Shown here one piece after another: positions 45,847-55,382 of a stretch of 64,000 bases of DNA (the stretch's first letter is position 1; each line of letters opens with the position of its first letter). The position numbers were made by a program, and so were the translations under genes. Under the pieces are notes generated by a model. It had not been told where the DNA came from. It saw nothing but the letters and a program-made list of their open reading frames with translations, and did not search any database. Origin of the DNA: CAVTWH01 sp963738365 (GTDB lineage: Bacteria; Actinomycetota; Actinomycetes; Mycobacteriales; Micromonosporaceae). Location of the stretch: assembly GCA_963738365.1 (NCBI GenBank), contig CAVTWH010000008.1, positions 248,001-312,000 on the forward strand. The letters run 5' to 3'.

Positions 45847-47198
45847 ACTATCTCGCCCAGGACCCGACGCTGGTCGACTTCGGTCGTGACGTGTGGTGGC
45901 TGGTGCTGCTCAAGGTGGTCGCCACCTTCGCGGCGCTGGTGCTGCTCACCCTGTTCACGATCATGTACGAGCGCAAGGTCGTGGCCCGGATGGCCGTGCG
46001 CCCCGGCCCCAACCAGGTGGGCCCCAAGGGCTGGCTGACCTCGCTGATGGACGGCATGAAGCTGGCCTTCAAGGAGGAGATCATCCCGATCACCGCCGAC
46101 AAGGTGGTCTACTTCCTGGCTCCGGTGATCTCGGCGGCCTGCGCCTTCACCGCGTTCTCGGTGATCCCGCTCGGCCCGATGGTGAGCATCTTCGGGCACC
46201 GTACGCCGCTGCAGCTGACCGACACCTCGGTGGCCGTACTGATCATCCTGGCCTGCTCGTCGATGGGCGTGTACGGCGTGGTGCTCTCCGGCTGGGCGTC
46301 CGGCTCCACCTACCCGCTGCTCGGCGGGCTGCGCTCCAGCGCCCAGATGATCTCCTACGAGGTCGCCATGGGCCTGTCCATCGTGGCCGTCTTCATCCTC
46401 GCCGGCTCCATGTCCACCTCGGACATCGTGCACGCGCAGTCCAGCGGCGCGCAGGCCGGATGGTCCATCGCCGGCTGGCACCCGCACCTGCCCAGCTGGT
46501 ACGTCATCCTGCTGCTGCCCAGCTTCGTCATCTACGCGATCTCCGCGGTCGGGGAGACCAACCGCGCCCCGTTCGACCTGCCGGAGGCCGAGTCGGAGCT
46601 GGTCGGCGGGTTCCACACGGAGTACTCGTCGTTCAAGTTCGCGATGTTCTTCCTGGCCGAGTACATCAACATGATCACCGTGTCGGCGGTCTGCACCACG
46701 CTGTTCCTGGGCGGCTGGCGGGCGCCGTGGCCGATCTCGGCGATCAACGGCGGCATGTTCAACTCCAACTGGTGGCCGCTGCTGTGGTGGTTCGGCAAGG
46801 TGCTGATCCTGCTGTTCGGCTTCATCTGGCTGCGCGCCACGCTGCCCCGGCTGCGCTACGACCAGTTCATGCGGTTCGGCTGGAAGGTGCTGCTGCCGGC
46901 CAACCTGGTGTGGATCCTGGTGCTGGCCGGCGTGCGTACCCTGCAGGTCAACAACTGGTCGCGGACCCAGTCGCTGATCCTCGGCGCCGGGGTGATCGTG
47001 GTGGTCGGGCTGGCCGTGCTGCTCTGGCCGCAGGCCCGCAAGCCCGTGCCGGTGCCGCTCGCGCAGCAGGTGGCCGACCGCCCGGCCGGCAGCTTCCCGC
47101 TGCCGCCGCTGGACCTGGTGGTACCGCCGAGCCCCCGGCTGGCGCGGGTCACCGCGCAGCGGGAGACGGTCCCGCCGACGGAGAAGGAAGAGGACTAG
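45843..47198 (+). CDS. nuoH: NADH-quinone oxidoreductase subunit H
   Basis: A 451-residue membrane subunit with about nine helices that contacts the quinone cavity. Diagnostic loops are MYERKVVARMAVRPGPNQVGP and SAVGETNRAPFDLPEAESEL. A Pro/Val-rich cytoplasmic tail of about 65 residues follows the last helix, longer than in enterobacteria. GTG 45843 overlaps nuoG; two bases separate its stop from nuoI. Confidence 0.97.
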   Translation: MNYLAQDPTLVDFGRDVWWLVLLKVVATFAALVLLTLFTIMYERKVVARMAVRPGPNQVGPKGWLTSLMDGMKLAFKEEIIPITADKVVYFLAPVISAACAFTAFSVIPLGPMVSIFGHRTPLQLTDTSVAVLIILACSSMGVYGVVLSGWASGSTYPLLGGLRSSAQMISYEVAMGLSIVAVFILAGSMSTSDIVHAQSSGAQAGWSIAGWHPHLPSWYVILLLPSFVIYAISAVGETNRAPFDLPEAESELVGGFHTEYSSFKFAMFFLAEYINMITVSAVCTTLFLGGWRAPWPISAINGGMFNSNWWPLLWWFGKVLILLFGFIWLRATLPRLRYDQFMRFGWKVLLPANLVWILVLAGVRTLQVNNWSRTQSLILGAGVIVVVGLAVLLWPQARKPVPVPLAQQVADRPAGSFPLPPLDLVVPPSPRLARVTAQRETVPPTEKEED

Positions 47199-47200
47199 AC

Positions 47201-47788
47201 GTGGGTACCTTCACCGGCTCGTTCAAGGGCTTCGGGGTGACCTTCGCGCACATGTTCCGCAAGGTCGTCACCACCGACTACCCGTTCAAGCCCCCGGTCT
47301 CCGCCCCGCGCTACCACGGCCGGCACATCCTCAACCGGCACCCGGACGGGCTGGAGAAGTGCATCGGCTGCGAGCTGTGCGCCTGGGCCTGCCCGGCGGA
47401 CGCGATCTACGTCGAGGGCGGCGACAACGCCGAAGGGCAGCGCTTCTCGCCCGGTGAGCGCTACGCCGCCATCTACCAGATCAACTACGCCCGGTGCATC
47501 TTCTGCGGGCTGTGCATCGAGGCCTGCCCGACCCGCTCGCTCACCATGAGCAACGAGTACGAGCTGGCCCGGGACAACCGGCAGGACCTCATCTTCACCA
47601 AGGAGCAGCTGCTCGCGCCGCTGCTGCCGGGCATGGAGCAGCCGCCGCACCCGATGCGCCTGGGCGACACCGAGAAGGACTACTACCTGTCCGGCCCGAC
47701 CAACCCCGGTACCTCGGTCGGCGCCGAGCGCAACGGTGGGGCGGACGCCGCGCAGCCCGGTGAACCCACCAGCAGGGGGGCGAAGTGA
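47201..47788 (+). CDS. nuoI: NADH-quinone oxidoreductase subunit I
   Basis: A 195-residue 8Fe ferredoxin-type subunit holding centres N6a and N6b. Two motifs, KCIGCELCAWACPADAIYV and RCIFCGLCIEACPTRSLTM, give eight cysteine ligands. A charged tail follows from about 150. GTG 47201 is chosen; the stop overlaps nuoJ. Confidence 0.97.
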   Translation: MGTFTGSFKGFGVTFAHMFRKVVTTDYPFKPPVSAPRYHGRHILNRHPDGLEKCIGCELCAWACPADAIYVEGGDNAEGQRFSPGERYAAIYQINYARCIFCGLCIEACPTRSLTMSNEYELARDNRQDLIFTKEQLLAPLLPGMEQPPHPMRLGDTEKDYYLSGPTNPGTSVGAERNGGADAAQPGEPTSRGAK

Positions 47789-48552
47789 ACACCATCCTGG
47801 CGGCCGCCGCCGACCACATGGGTGGCGGGGAGAAGATCACCTTCGTCATCCTGGCGCCGCTGGCGCTGCTCGGGGCGCTGGGCATGGTGGCCGCCCGCAA
47901 CGCCGTGCACTCGGCCCTGTTCCTCGTGCTGACCATGCTCTGCCTGGGCGTGTTCTACGTGCTGCAGGCCGGTCCGTTCATCGGCATGGTGCAGATCATC
48001 GTGTACACCGGCGCCATCATGATGCTGTTCCTGTTCGTCCTCATGCTGGTCGGCCGGGACTCCTCGGACGCGCTGATAGAAACCCTGCGCGGGCAGCGGA
48101 TCGCGGCCGTGCTGCTGGGCATCGGCTTCGCCGCGCTGCTCTGCATCGGGCTGGCCCGGGGGCTGGGCAAGGTCAGCTCGGCGGGGTTGGCGGGCGCCAA
48201 CGCCGACGGCAACGTCCAGGGGATCGCCAAGCTGATCTTCACCCGCTACGTGTGGGCCTTCGAAGTCACCTCGGCGCTGCTGATCACCGCGGCGGTCGGC
48301 GCCATGCTGCTGGCCCACGTGGAGCGCCGCCGCGAGGACAAGGTCACCCAGGTGGACCGGATGAAGGCGCGCTTCGCCCCGGGCGTCTACCCGGGCCCGA
48401 AGCCCGGCCCCGGCGTGTGGGCCACCTCCGACTCGGTGGCCACCCCGGCCCGGCTGCCGGACGGCAGCCTGACCGAGAAGGGCATCCCGACCATCCTGCC
48501 CATCCGGGAGCTGGAGCCCGACGAGCGCGCGCTGAAGGGTACGCAGAAATGA
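47785..48552 (+). CDS. nuoJ: NADH-quinone oxidoreductase subunit J
   Basis: A 255-residue membrane subunit with five helices, including MVQIIVYTGAIMMLFLFVLM, the conserved third helix with a pi-bulge that couples quinone reduction to proton transfer. A cytoplasmic Pro-rich tail of about 70 residues follows. It overlaps nuoI and nuoK by four bases each. Confidence 0.96.
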   Translation: MNTILAAAADHMGGGEKITFVILAPLALLGALGMVAARNAVHSALFLVLTMLCLGVFYVLQAGPFIGMVQIIVYTGAIMMLFLFVLMLVGRDSSDALIETLRGQRIAAVLLGIGFAALLCIGLARGLGKVSSAGLAGANADGNVQGIAKLIFTRYVWAFEVTSALLITAAVGAMLLAHVERRREDKVTQVDRMKARFAPGVYPGPKPGPGVWATSDSVATPARLPDGSLTEKGIPTILPIRELEPDERALKGTQK

Positions 48553-48848
48553 CGCCCACCTGGTACATCGTGCTGGCCGCGGCGCTGTTCACGATCGGCG
48601 CGGTCGGGGTGCTGGTGCGCCGTAACGCCATCGTGCTGTTCATGTGCGTGGAGCTGATGCTCAACGCGGCCAACCTGGTGCTGGTCACCTTCTCCCGGAT
48701 CAACGGCACCCTGGACGGTCAGGTGATCGCCTTCTTCGTGATGGTGGTGGCCGCCGCCGAGGTGGTCGTGGGTCTGGCCATCATCATGTCGATCTTCCGT
48801 ACCCGGCGCTCCGCGAGCGTCGACGACGCGAACCTGCTGAAGTACTGA
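48549..48848 (+). CDS. nuoK: NADH-quinone oxidoreductase subunit K
   Basis: A 99-residue three-helix antiporter-like membrane subunit. It has VLFMCVELMLNAANLVLV, with the buried proton-path Glu, and FFVMVVAAAEVVVGLAIIMS with the second Glu. ATG 48549 overlaps nuoJ; nuoL follows after 8 bp. Confidence 0.97.
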   Translation: MTPTWYIVLAAALFTIGAVGVLVRRNAIVLFMCVELMLNAANLVLVTFSRINGTLDGQVIAFFVMVVAAAEVVVGLAIIMSIFRTRRSASVDDANLLKY

Positions 48849-48856
48849 GGTCCTCG

Positions 48857-50797
48857 ATGAATCACGCATCCGTCCTGGCCGACGGTTTCAGCAACGCTCC
48901 CGCCACCGGGGTGCTCACCAGCATCTGGCTGCTGGTCGCCATCCCGCTGGCCAGCGCAGCCGTGCTGCTGCTGCTCGGCCGGCGCGCCGACCGCTGGGGC
49001 CACTGGCTCGGCGTGACCTCCGTCGGGGTGACCTTCGTCCTCGGCCTGGTCTACTTCTTCTCGCTGAGCGGCCTCGACGACGCCCACCGCAGCGCGGAGA
49101 TCACCCTGTGGCAGTACATCCCGGTGGGCAGCCTGCAGGTCAGTTTCGGGATGCTCTTCGACCCGCTGTCGGCGGTCTTCGTGCTGCTGATCACCGGCGT
49201 GGGCTTCCTCATCCACCTGTACGCCGTGGGCTACATGGAGCACGACCCGGGGCGGCGGCGCTTCTTCGGGTACTTCAACCTGTTCGTGGCGGCCATGCTG
49301 CTGCTCGTACTGGGCGACAACTACGTGCTGCTCTACCTCGGCTGGGAGGGCGTCGGCCTGGCGTCGTACCTGCTGATCTCGTTCTGGTACAACCGGCCGT
49401 CGGCCGCCACCGCCGGTAAGAAGGCGTTCCTGATGAACCGGGTCGGCGACGCCGGCCTGTCCATCGCCATCTTCCTGATGTTCGCCACCCTGGGCAGCGT
49501 CAACTACGGCGTGCTCTTCAACGGCGTCGGCAAGCTCGGCTCCACCACGGTGCTGATCCTGGCCCTGCTGCTGCTGCTCGGCGCGTGCGGCAAGTCCGGC
49601 CAGTTCCCGCTGCAGGCCTGGTTGCCGGACGCGATGGAGGGCCCCACCCCGGTCTCCGCCCTCATCCACGCGGCCACCATGGTGACGGCGGGCGTCTACC
49701 TGATCGCCCGGTCCAACCCGCTCTTCACGGCCAACGCCACGGCGCAGACCGTGGTGGTCAGCGTCGGCGCGTTCACCCTGCTGCTCGGGTGCATCATCGG
49801 CTGCGCCAAGGACGACATCAAGCGGGTGCTGGCCTACTCCACGGTGTCCCAGATCGGCTACATGTTCCTCGGCGTCGGGCTGGGCGGGGCGGCGTACGCG
49901 CTGGCCATCATCCACCTGCTGGCGCACGGCTTCTTCAAGGCCGGGATGTTCCTGGGCGCCGGTTCGGTGATGCACGGGATGAAGGACCAGACCGACATCC
50001 GGCGCTTCGGCGGCCTGTGGAAGTACATGAAGATCACCTGGGCCACCTTCGGGTTGGGCTACCTGGCGATCATCGGCATCCCGCCGCTGTCCGGCTTCTT
50101 CTCCAAGGACCCGATCATCGAGGCGGCGTTCAACCGGCCCGGCTGGACCGGCTGGCTCTACGGTGGCGCCGCCCTGCTCGGTGCCGGCCTGACCGCCTTC
50201 TACATGACCCGGCTGTTCGTGCTCACCTTCCACGGCCCGAAGCGCTGGACCGACGAGATCGAGCACCCGCACGAGTCCCCGAAGATCATGACGATCCCGC
50301 TGATCGTCCTGGCGGTCGGCTCGGTGGCGGCCGGCGGTCTGATGGCCACCTCGGTGCAGGACTGGCTCGACCCGACCTTCTCCTCCGGCAGCTCGTCCGC
50401 CGAGAGCGCCGAGCACCTGGGCAAGTGGACGGTGACCGGGCTGACCCTGGCCCTGGTGCTGATCGGCGTCGGGCTGGCCTGGGCGCTGTTCCGGGACGGC
50501 ACGGCCCTGCAGGAGCAGCCGGCCGGCCCGGTGGTCACCGCCGCCCGCAACAACCTCTACGCCGACACGGTCAACGAGGCGGTCTTCGAGAAGCCGGGCA
50601 TCTTCCTCACCCGGGCGCTGGTCTTCCTGGACAGCCGGGTGATCGACGGCCTGGTCGGCGGGCTGGCCGCCGGGGTCGGCGGCGGCTCCAGCCGGCTGCG
50701 CCGGCTACAGAACGGCTTCGTACGCAGCTACGCGCTCTCCATCCTGGGTGGCGGCCTGGTCCTGGTGGCCGCCCTGCTGGCGGTGACGCTGGGATGA
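48857..50797 (+). CDS. nuoL: NADH-quinone oxidoreductase subunit L
   Basis: A 646-residue antiporter-like proton-pumping subunit with about sixteen helices, at the distal end of the membrane arm. Conserved parts are LGWEGVGLASYLLISFWY, GKSGQFPLQAWLPDAMEGPT and LIHAATMVTAGVYLIAR (pump Lys/Glu/His environment), with a long lateral-helix region near the carboxy end. ATG 48857 is used. It is 34 bp from nuoM. Confidence 0.97.
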   Translation: MNHASVLADGFSNAPATGVLTSIWLLVAIPLASAAVLLLLGRRADRWGHWLGVTSVGVTFVLGLVYFFSLSGLDDAHRSAEITLWQYIPVGSLQVSFGMLFDPLSAVFVLLITGVGFLIHLYAVGYMEHDPGRRRFFGYFNLFVAAMLLLVLGDNYVLLYLGWEGVGLASYLLISFWYNRPSAATAGKKAFLMNRVGDAGLSIAIFLMFATLGSVNYGVLFNGVGKLGSTTVLILALLLLLGACGKSGQFPLQAWLPDAMEGPTPVSALIHAATMVTAGVYLIARSNPLFTANATAQTVVVSVGAFTLLLGCIIGCAKDDIKRVLAYSTVSQIGYMFLGVGLGGAAYALAIIHLLAHGFFKAGMFLGAGSVMHGMKDQTDIRRFGGLWKYMKITWATFGLGYLAIIGIPPLSGFFSKDPIIEAAFNRPGWTGWLYGGAALLGAGLTAFYMTRLFVLTFHGPKRWTDEIEHPHESPKIMTIPLIVLAVGSVAAGGLMATSVQDWLDPTFSSGSSSAESAEHLGKWTVTGLTLALVLIGVGLAWALFRDGTALQEQPAGPVVTAARNNLYADTVNEAVFEKPGIFLTRALVFLDSRVIDGLVGGLAAGVGGGSSRLRRLQNGFVRSYALSILGGGLVLVAALLAVTLG

Positions 50798-50831
50798 CAC
50801 CCGTGGGAACCTTCGGAGGTAAGGCCTAACA

Positions 50832-52373
50832 ATGTCCGGATTCCCTTACCTCACCGTGCTCACGCTGGCGCCGCTGGTCGGTGCGGCCACGGTCGCCGTG
50901 GTACCCCGCAGCCGGCCGGCGCTGGCCAAGCAGTTGGCGCTGGCCTGGTCGCTGGTCGTGCTGGTGCTGACCGCCGTCATGTACTTCCAGTTCCACGCGG
51001 GCGGCGACCGGTTCCAGTTCCGCGAGTCGTACAAGTGGATCCCGTTCTGGGGGGCCCGGTTCACCTTCGAGGTGGACGGCATCGCCCTGGTGATGATCGC
51101 GCTGATCGCCGTGCTGGTACCCGTGGTGATCCTCGCCTCGTGGCACGACGCGGACACCAGCGCCCGTTCGGTGCCCACCTACTTCGCCCTGCTGCTGGCC
51201 CTGGAGTTCACCATGGTCGGGGTGTTCGCCGCGGCGGACATCTTCCTGTTCTACGTGTTCTTCGAGGTCATGCTGGTGCCGATGTACTTCCTCATCGGCT
51301 CCTACGGCGGCGCCCGCCGGCAGTACGCGGCTGTGAAGTTCTTCCTCTACTCGCTGGTCGGCGGCCTGCTCATGCTGGCCGCGGTGATCGGCCTGTGGGT
51401 GGTCGGGCGCAACCAGCTGGGCCACGGCACCTTCGACTGGCACCAGCTGACCCAGCTGGACATGGACAACACCACCGGGCGCTGGCTGTTCCTCGGGTTC
51501 TTCGTGGCGTTCGCCATCAAGGCGCCGTTCTTCCCGTTCCACACCTGGCTGCCGGACGCCGGCGGGGCCGCCCCGGCCGGAGCCGCCGCGCTGCTGGTCG
51601 GCGTGCTGGACAAGGTGGGTACGTTCGGCATCCTGCGCTACTGCCTGCCGCTGTTCCCCGAGGCGTCCCGCTACTTCGCCCCGCTGGCGCTGGTGCTGGC
51701 GCTGGTCGGGATCATCTACGGCGCACTGCTCGCGGTTGGCCAGAACGACCTCAAGCGCCTGGTCAGCTACACCTCGATCGCGCACTTCGGGTTCATCGGC
51801 ATCGGCATCTTCGCCTTCACCACCCAGGCCGGCACCGGCGCGGTGCTCTACATGGTCAACCACGGCCTGGCCACCGGGCTGCTCTTCCTCGTGGTGGGCA
51901 TGCTGGTGGCCCGGCGGGGCAGCGCCAACATCGCCGACTTCGGCGGCGTGGGCAAGCTGCTGCCGCTGCTCGCGGGCGTGTTCTTCATCGCCGGCCTGGC
52001 CTCCCTGGCGCTGCCCGGCACCTCGCCCTTCGTCAGCGAGTTCCTGGTGCTGATCGGTACCTTCACGGTGAACAAGGCGGTCGCGGTGATCGCCACCACC
52101 GGCATCATCCTGGCCGCCGCGTACGTGCTGTGGATGGTGCAGCGGACCACCCAGGGCACGCTGAACCCGGCGGTGGAGAAGATCGAGGCGATGCGCCGGG
52201 ACATCTCGGCCCGCGAAGTGCTGGCGGTCGCGCCGCTCATCGCGCTGGTGCTGTTCCTCGGCTTCTACCCGAAGCCGGTGCTCGACGTCATCAACCCGGC
52301 GGTCCAGGCGACCTTCCACGACATCGGGAAGACCGACCCCAACCCGACCGTCGCCCAACCGGGCCAGAAGTAA
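50832..52373 (+). CDS. nuoM: NADH-quinone oxidoreductase subunit M
   Basis: A 513-residue antiporter-like subunit, the second proton pump. It shows FYVFFEVMLVPMYFLIGSYG with the key Glu, KAPFFPFHTWLPDA, KVGTFGILRYCLPLFPEA and NDLKRLVSYTSIAHFGFI. GGAGGTAAGG precedes the ATG by about 6 nt. Its 3' end carries the first of two GGGCCAGAAGT direct repeats that bracket the nuoN start. Confidence 0.97.
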   Translation: MSGFPYLTVLTLAPLVGAATVAVVPRSRPALAKQLALAWSLVVLVLTAVMYFQFHAGGDRFQFRESYKWIPFWGARFTFEVDGIALVMIALIAVLVPVVILASWHDADTSARSVPTYFALLLALEFTMVGVFAAADIFLFYVFFEVMLVPMYFLIGSYGGARRQYAAVKFFLYSLVGGLLMLAAVIGLWVVGRNQLGHGTFDWHQLTQLDMDNTTGRWLFLGFFVAFAIKAPFFPFHTWLPDAGGAAPAGAAALLVGVLDKVGTFGILRYCLPLFPEASRYFAPLALVLALVGIIYGALLAVGQNDLKRLVSYTSIAHFGFIGIGIFAFTTQAGTGAVLYMVNHGLATGLLFLVVGMLVARRGSANIADFGGVGKLLPLLAGVFFIAGLASLALPGTSPFVSEFLVLIGTFTVNKAVAVIATTGIILAAAYVLWMVQRTTQGTLNPAVEKIEAMRRDISAREVLAVAPLIALVLFLGFYPKPVLDVINPAVQATFHDIGKTDPNPTVAQPGQK

Positions 52374-52386
52374 AGTGGGGCCAGAA

Positions 52387-53979
52387 GTGAACCTCGCAGC
52401 CAACGGCTTCGTCCTGCCGCACATCGACTACGCGGCAGTGGCGCCGATGCTGATCCTGTTCACCGCCGCCGCGCTCGGGGTGCTGGTGGAGGCGTTCATC
52501 CCGCGCCGCGGCCGGTACGCCGCGCAGCTGCTGCTGACCCTGGTCGCCCTGGTGGTCGCGCTGGTCGACGTCATCGCCCGGGCCGGCACCCGGGTCATCA
52601 CGGCCGGCCGCGCCATCGCCGTGGACGGGCCGGCGCTGTTCCTCTGGGGCGCCCTGGTGGCGCTGGCCATCGTGGCGCTGCTGCTGGTGGCCGAGCGCTC
52701 GGTGGAGCGGGGCGGCCCGTTCGTCGCCTCGGCGGCCGTCACCGCCGGTACCGACGCCGACCGGGAGCAGGCCGCCAGGGCGCCGGGCGGCACCGAGGTG
52801 TACCCGCTGCTGCTGTTCGGCCTGGCCGGCATGATGCTCTTCGTCGCGGCGAACGACCTGCTCACCATGTTCGTGGCGCTGGAGGTCTTCTCGCTGCCGC
52901 TCTACCTGATGTGCGCGCTGGCCCGCCGGCGTCGGCTGCTGTCCCAGGAGGCGGCGGTCAAGTACTTCCTGCTGGGCGCGTTCGCCTCGGCGTTCTTCCT
53001 GTTCGGGATCGCGCTGATCTATGGCTTCGCCGGCGGCTCGGCTGCGGCGCACCGCCCGGACGCCAGCGCCGTGCAGTTCAGCGTCATCAACCAGGCCATC
53101 CTGGACTCCGGCAACGACCAGCTGCTGCTCTACGCCGGCCTGGCGCTGCTCGCCATCGGGCTGCTGTTCAAGGTGGCGGCGGTCCCGTTCCACGTCTGGA
53201 CGCCCGACGTCTACCAGGGCGCACCCACCCCGATCACCGCGTTCATGGCCGCCTGCACCAAGGTGGCCGCCTTCGGCGGGCTGCTGCGCGTGCTCTACGT
53301 CGCCTTCGAGCGGGCCAGCTGGGACTACCGGGTGGTGCTCGGCGTGGTGGCGGTGCTGACCATGCTGGTCGGTTCGGTGCTCGCGGTGACCCAGACCGAC
53401 ATCAAGCGGCTGCTCGCCTACTCCTCCATCGCCAACGCCGGCTACCTGCTGGTGGGCGTGCTGGCCTCGGACAACAACGGCGCGCCGGCCAAGGACGGCC
53501 TGTCCTCCTCGATGTTCTACCTGGTCGCCTACGGCTTCACGGTGATCGCCGCGTTCGGCGTGGTGACCCTGGTCCGGGACGCCGACGGGGAGGCCACCCA
53601 CCTGTCCCGCTGGGCCGGCCTGGCCAAACGCTCGCCGCTACTGGCCGCCGTCTTCACCTTCCTCATGCTGGCGTTCGCCGGCATCCCGCTGACCAGCGGC
53701 TTCACCAGCAAGTTCGCGGTGTTCGCGGCGGCCATCGACAACGAGGTGTGGCTGGTCATCTTCGGCGTGCTGAGCAGCATGATCCTGGCCTTCCCGTACC
53801 TGCGGGTGGTCGTGCTCATGTGGCTGTCCGAGCCGGGCGAGAACGCTCCGACGGTCTCCGTCCCGGGCGCGCTCACGTCGGCCGCGCTGGCCATCGGCGC
53901 GCTGGCCACGCTGCTGCTGGGCGTGGTACCGGCGCCGCTGCTGGACCTGACCAACCGAGCCGCGGACTTCGTCCGCTAG
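52387..53979 (+). CDS. nuoN: NADH-quinone oxidoreductase subunit N
   Basis: A 530-residue antiporter-like subunit, the third proton pump. It has FVALEVFSLPLYLMCALARR, KVAAVPFHVWTPDVYQGAPT and TDIKRLLAYSSIANAGYLLVG. GTG 52387 gives the usual start; GTG 52375 would add four residues. The start lies in an 11-bp direct repeat (GGGCCAGAAGT at 52361 and 52378). Its final codons form a GCGGAC-TTC-GTCCGC hairpin, and the mobile insertion begins about 10 bp after the stop, so the operon's 3' end has been displaced. Confidence 0.97.
   Translation: MNLAANGFVLPHIDYAAVAPMLILFTAAALGVLVEAFIPRRGRYAAQLLLTLVALVVALVDVIARAGTRVITAGRAIAVDGPALFLWGALVALAIVALLLVAERSVERGGPFVASAAVTAGTDADREQAARAPGGTEVYPLLLFGLAGMMLFVAANDLLTMFVALEVFSLPLYLMCALARRRRLLSQEAAVKYFLLGAFASAFFLFGIALIYGFAGGSAAAHRPDASAVQFSVINQAILDSGNDQLLLYAGLALLAIGLLFKVAAVPFHVWTPDVYQGAPTPITAFMAACTKVAAFGGLLRVLYVAFERASWDYRVVLGVVAVLTMLVGSVLAVTQTDIKRLLAYSSIANAGYLLVGVLASDNNGAPAKDGLSSSMFYLVAYGFTVIAAFGVVTLVRDADGEATHLSRWAGLAKRSPLLAAVFTFLMLAFAGIPLTSGFTSKFAVFAAAIDNEVWLVIFGVLSSMILAFPYLRVVVLMWLSEPGENAPTVSVPGALTSAALAIGALATLLLGVVPAPLLDLTNRAADFVR
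53962..53976 (+). repeat. Hairpin repeat at nuoN 3' end, copy 1
   Basis: GCGGAC-TTC-GTCCGC is a six-pair stem with three-base loop covering the last nuoN codons. Closely related hairpins occur at 57438-57452 and 57465-57479, on the other side of the insertion. Confidence 0.6.
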
Positions 53980-53989
53980 CTAGTTAGGC

Positions 53990-54002
53990 CGTGTCTCGAA
54001 GT
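53990..54002 (+). repeat. Left 13-bp terminal inverted repeat
   Basis: CGTGTCTCGAAGT begins 10 bp after the nuoN stop. Its exact complement lies at 57406-57418. No internal copy was noticed. Confidence 0.75.
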
Positions 54003-54029
54003 GTCGGTGGTGTCTGTGATGCTGGCGGG

Positions 54030-55382
54030 GTGGGGAGGTTCACGGCGTTTCGGTTCAGGCTGGATGTGTCGGCTGGTCAGGCTGGCGTGTTGGGTCGGCA
54101 TGCGGGTGCGTCGCGGTTTGCCTTCAACCAGTGTCTGGCCCTGGTGAGGCAGGCCCTCGATGCTCGTGCCGCGGACGTCTCGGTGAAGGTGCCGTGGTCC
54201 GGGTTCGATTTGATCAATGTGTTCAATGGGTGGAAGCGGTCGGCTGCGGCGGGTCGGGTGTTCGCTGTTGATTCGGTTGGTACGGCGACGGTGGTGGCGA
54301 CCGGCTTGGTCTGGCGGGGGCAGGTGTGTCAGCAGGTGTTCGAGGAAGCCGCCGTCGACCTGGGACGCGCGCTGGTGGCGTTCAGCGATTCGCGTCGGGG
54401 CAGGCGGGCGGGTCGGCGGGTGGGGTTTCCCCGGTTCAAGCGGAAGGCGTCGACGGTGGCGTCGTTCCGGATTCGGCAGAAAGCCTCCGGGCCGGGTCGG
54501 GCGGGGATCCGGTTGGGGGATGCGGGTCCGCGCACGGTTCGGCTGCCGGGGGTGGGGGTGTTGCGGGTGCGGGAGGACACCCGGCGGCTGCGTCGCATGC
54601 TCGGCAAGGGCCGGGCCAGCGTTATGTCGGCGACGGTGTCGTGCCGGGCCGGTCGGTGGTCGGTGTCGCTGCTGGTCCAGGCTGCTGATCTGCATCCCGC
54701 CGCCCGCCACCCGGCCGCCGGCCCCTCGACGGTGGAGCGCGCCCACGGTGAGGCCGCGCAGGCCTCGGGTGGTTGGGTGGGGGTGGACCGGGGGCTGTCC
54801 GCCTATGTGGTCGCCGCCACCACCACCAGAGAGCAGGTACTGCGCGTTGACCATCCGCCCCGACCGCTACGGGCGGCCCGGACGCGGTTGCGGCGGCTGG
54901 GCCGGGCGGTGACCCGCAAACCAAGAGGCTCGGGCAACCGGGCCAGGGCGGTGGCCCGGCTGGGCCGCTGCCACCGCCGGGTACGCAACGTCCGGCAGCA
55001 TTTTCTGCACGAGGTCGCCAACGGGCTGGTCAAGACCCACGACCGGCTCGCCCTGGAAGACCTGCACATCACCGGCATGATGGCCAACCACCACCTCGCC
55101 GGAGCAGTCGGTGACGCCGCCTGGGCCGGGCTGGCCCGCATCATCGCCTACAAACAGACCTGGCGCGGCGGACAGGTCGCCCTCGTGGACAGGTGGTTTC
55201 CGTCCACGAAAACCTGCTCCACCTGCCACACGACCGGACCATCCTTGCCGCTATCGCAACGGATCTTCCGCTGCGATAGCTGCGGGCATGTCGCGGATCG
55301 TGACCTGAATGCGGCAGCCAACCTCGCCACCTGGGCCGAGCAGCAGCATGCCCGGGTCCGGGACCCCGAAGCACCACCGTAA
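54030..55382 (+). CDS. tnpB: TnpB-family RNA-guided endonuclease (IS605 OrfB)
   Basis: A 450-residue TnpB. It starts with the WED-type FTAFRFRLDVSAGQAGVL. The RuvC catalytic residues are all present: D253 in WVGVDRG, E343 in LALEDLHI and D425 in VADRDLNAAANL. The zinc ribbon is C396-x2-C399 and C415-x2-C418. TnpB proteins cut DNA at a TAM-flanked target using a guide RNA made from the 3' end of their element. GTG 54030 fits the family start; an in-frame GTG at 53991 lies inside the terminal repeat and is unlikely. There is no tnpA beside it. All key residues intact means it may be active. Confidence 0.92.
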   Translation: MGRFTAFRFRLDVSAGQAGVLGRHAGASRFAFNQCLALVRQALDARAADVSVKVPWSGFDLINVFNGWKRSAAAGRVFAVDSVGTATVVATGLVWRGQVCQQVFEEAAVDLGRALVAFSDSRRGRRAGRRVGFPRFKRKASTVASFRIRQKASGPGRAGIRLGDAGPRTVRLPGVGVLRVREDTRRLRRMLGKGRASVMSATVSCRAGRWSVSLLVQAADLHPAARHPAAGPSTVERAHGEAAQASGGWVGVDRGLSAYVVAATTTREQVLRVDHPPRPLRAARTRLRRLGRAVTRKPRGSGNRARAVARLGRCHRRVRNVRQHFLHEVANGLVKTHDRLALEDLHITGMMANHHLAGAVGDAAWAGLARIIAYKQTWRGGQVALVDRWFPSTKTCSTCHTTGPSLPLSQRIFRCDSCGHVADRDLNAAANLATWAEQQHARVRDPEAPP

